Source: Geodermatophilus pulveris
GTDB lineage: Bacteria > Actinomycetota > Actinomycetes > Mycobacteriales > Geodermatophilaceae
Assembly (NCBI RefSeq): GCF_900188375.1
Contig: NZ_FZOO01000011.1
Coordinates: 99,308 to 163,307, forward strand
Reading direction: 5' to 3'
Length of the DNA: 64,000 nucleotides
Positions 63,900-64,000 of the stretch are shown in pieces (within the stretch, counting starts at the first letter, position 1; every line of letters starts with the position of its first letter). Position numbers and translations under genes: made by a program. A model generated the notes under the pieces. It searched no databases. It saw nothing but the letters and a program-made list of their open reading frames with translations, and was not told the DNA's origin.

Positions 63900-64000
63900 G
63901 CGGAGGGTCCCCGGCCGGACCAGGTCCAGGCGTACCTGCCGTCGTCGGCGGCGAGGCCGGCCTCGCCGAGGTCGAGGGGGCGGAAGGTGTCGACCATGAC
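63896..64000 (-). CDS. C-terminal fragment of a gene cut by the window edge
   Basis: The frame is open from the window edge to a TGA at 63898-63896 and includes DTFRPLDLGEAGLAADDGRY and WTWSGRGPSA. There are too few residues to name a family. It overlaps the IclR start by four bases and so is probably the gene expressed together with the regulator. Confidence 0.5.
   Translation of the reverse strand, partial: VMVDTFRPLDLGEAGLAADDGRYAWTWSGRGPSA

Overview
The window is very GC-rich chromosomal DNA with dense genes, frequent GTG starts and many 1-4 base stop/start overlaps. It carries a dimeric-type glycyl-tRNA synthetase, DnaG, a PASTA Ser/Thr kinase, FmdB zinc ribbons, a MimR/AcoR-like regulator and a remnant of a mycofactocin-type dehydrogenase. 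Together these point to a high-GC actinobacterium. Geodermatophilaceae (Blastococcus, Modestobacter, Geodermatophilus) would fit, but that is an inference from style, not a database result.

1-8.3 kb is a conserved housekeeping block: tail of a proline-rich membrane protein, glyS, dusB, a SanA/YdcF-like protein and dnaG with coupled small genes. A tRNA-Asn gene (8409-8481) marks the start of an accessory region. From 8.5 to 13.5 kb the base composition is lower and the content is decayed: an HNH endonuclease with a one-base frameshift, an LCAT-like lipase remnant, an orphan multi-span membrane protein, a two-frame IS5-family element and an older IS5-type transposase relic. 13.8-18.7 kb holds an amide-utilisation cluster (FmdB, AmiS/UreI channel, two acetamidase/formamidases, second FmdB) and a MOSC protein. 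At 18915-18952 a 38-bp copy of the tRNA-Asn 3' half appears, followed by a tyrosine integrase that has lost its catalytic core. The 8.5-19.6 kb stretch therefore looks like one or two old tRNA-targeted integrative elements.

19.7-29.4 kb has a MerA/Lpd-like flavoprotein, a STAS protein, a RibD-type reductase, an NADP-binding protein, an ABC exporter, a decayed AraC/maleylacetate-reductase fusion and a UvrA2-type ABC protein. 29.5-34.1 kb matches the regulatory and downstream half of actinobacterial propane/binuclear-iron monooxygenase loci (GAF-Fis regulator, amidohydrolase, DUF59-like protein, Zn alcohol dehydrogenase), but no monooxygenase is present. A VOC protein and an acyl-CoA dehydrogenase follow, then a ProX-ProV-ProW betaine importer (36.2-39.3 kb).

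39.4-45.6 kb is a sugar-acid cluster: 2-hydroxyacid dehydrogenase, GntR/FCD regulator, GntP permease, split transketolase and SDR. Two matching ACTGT-NN-ACAGT palindromes lie before gntR and before the permease operon, suggesting one regulon. 45.7-52.0 kb has a mycofactocin-SDR pseudogene, an APC permease, a TetR-MMPL pair and a tartrate/isopropylmalate-type dehydrogenase. Pyruvate carboxylase, a Ser/Thr kinase and lutABC follow. The right end has a protein with ten tandem 12-residue repeats (61059-62495), a DUF5872-like protein, an IclR regulator and a gene cut by the window edge.
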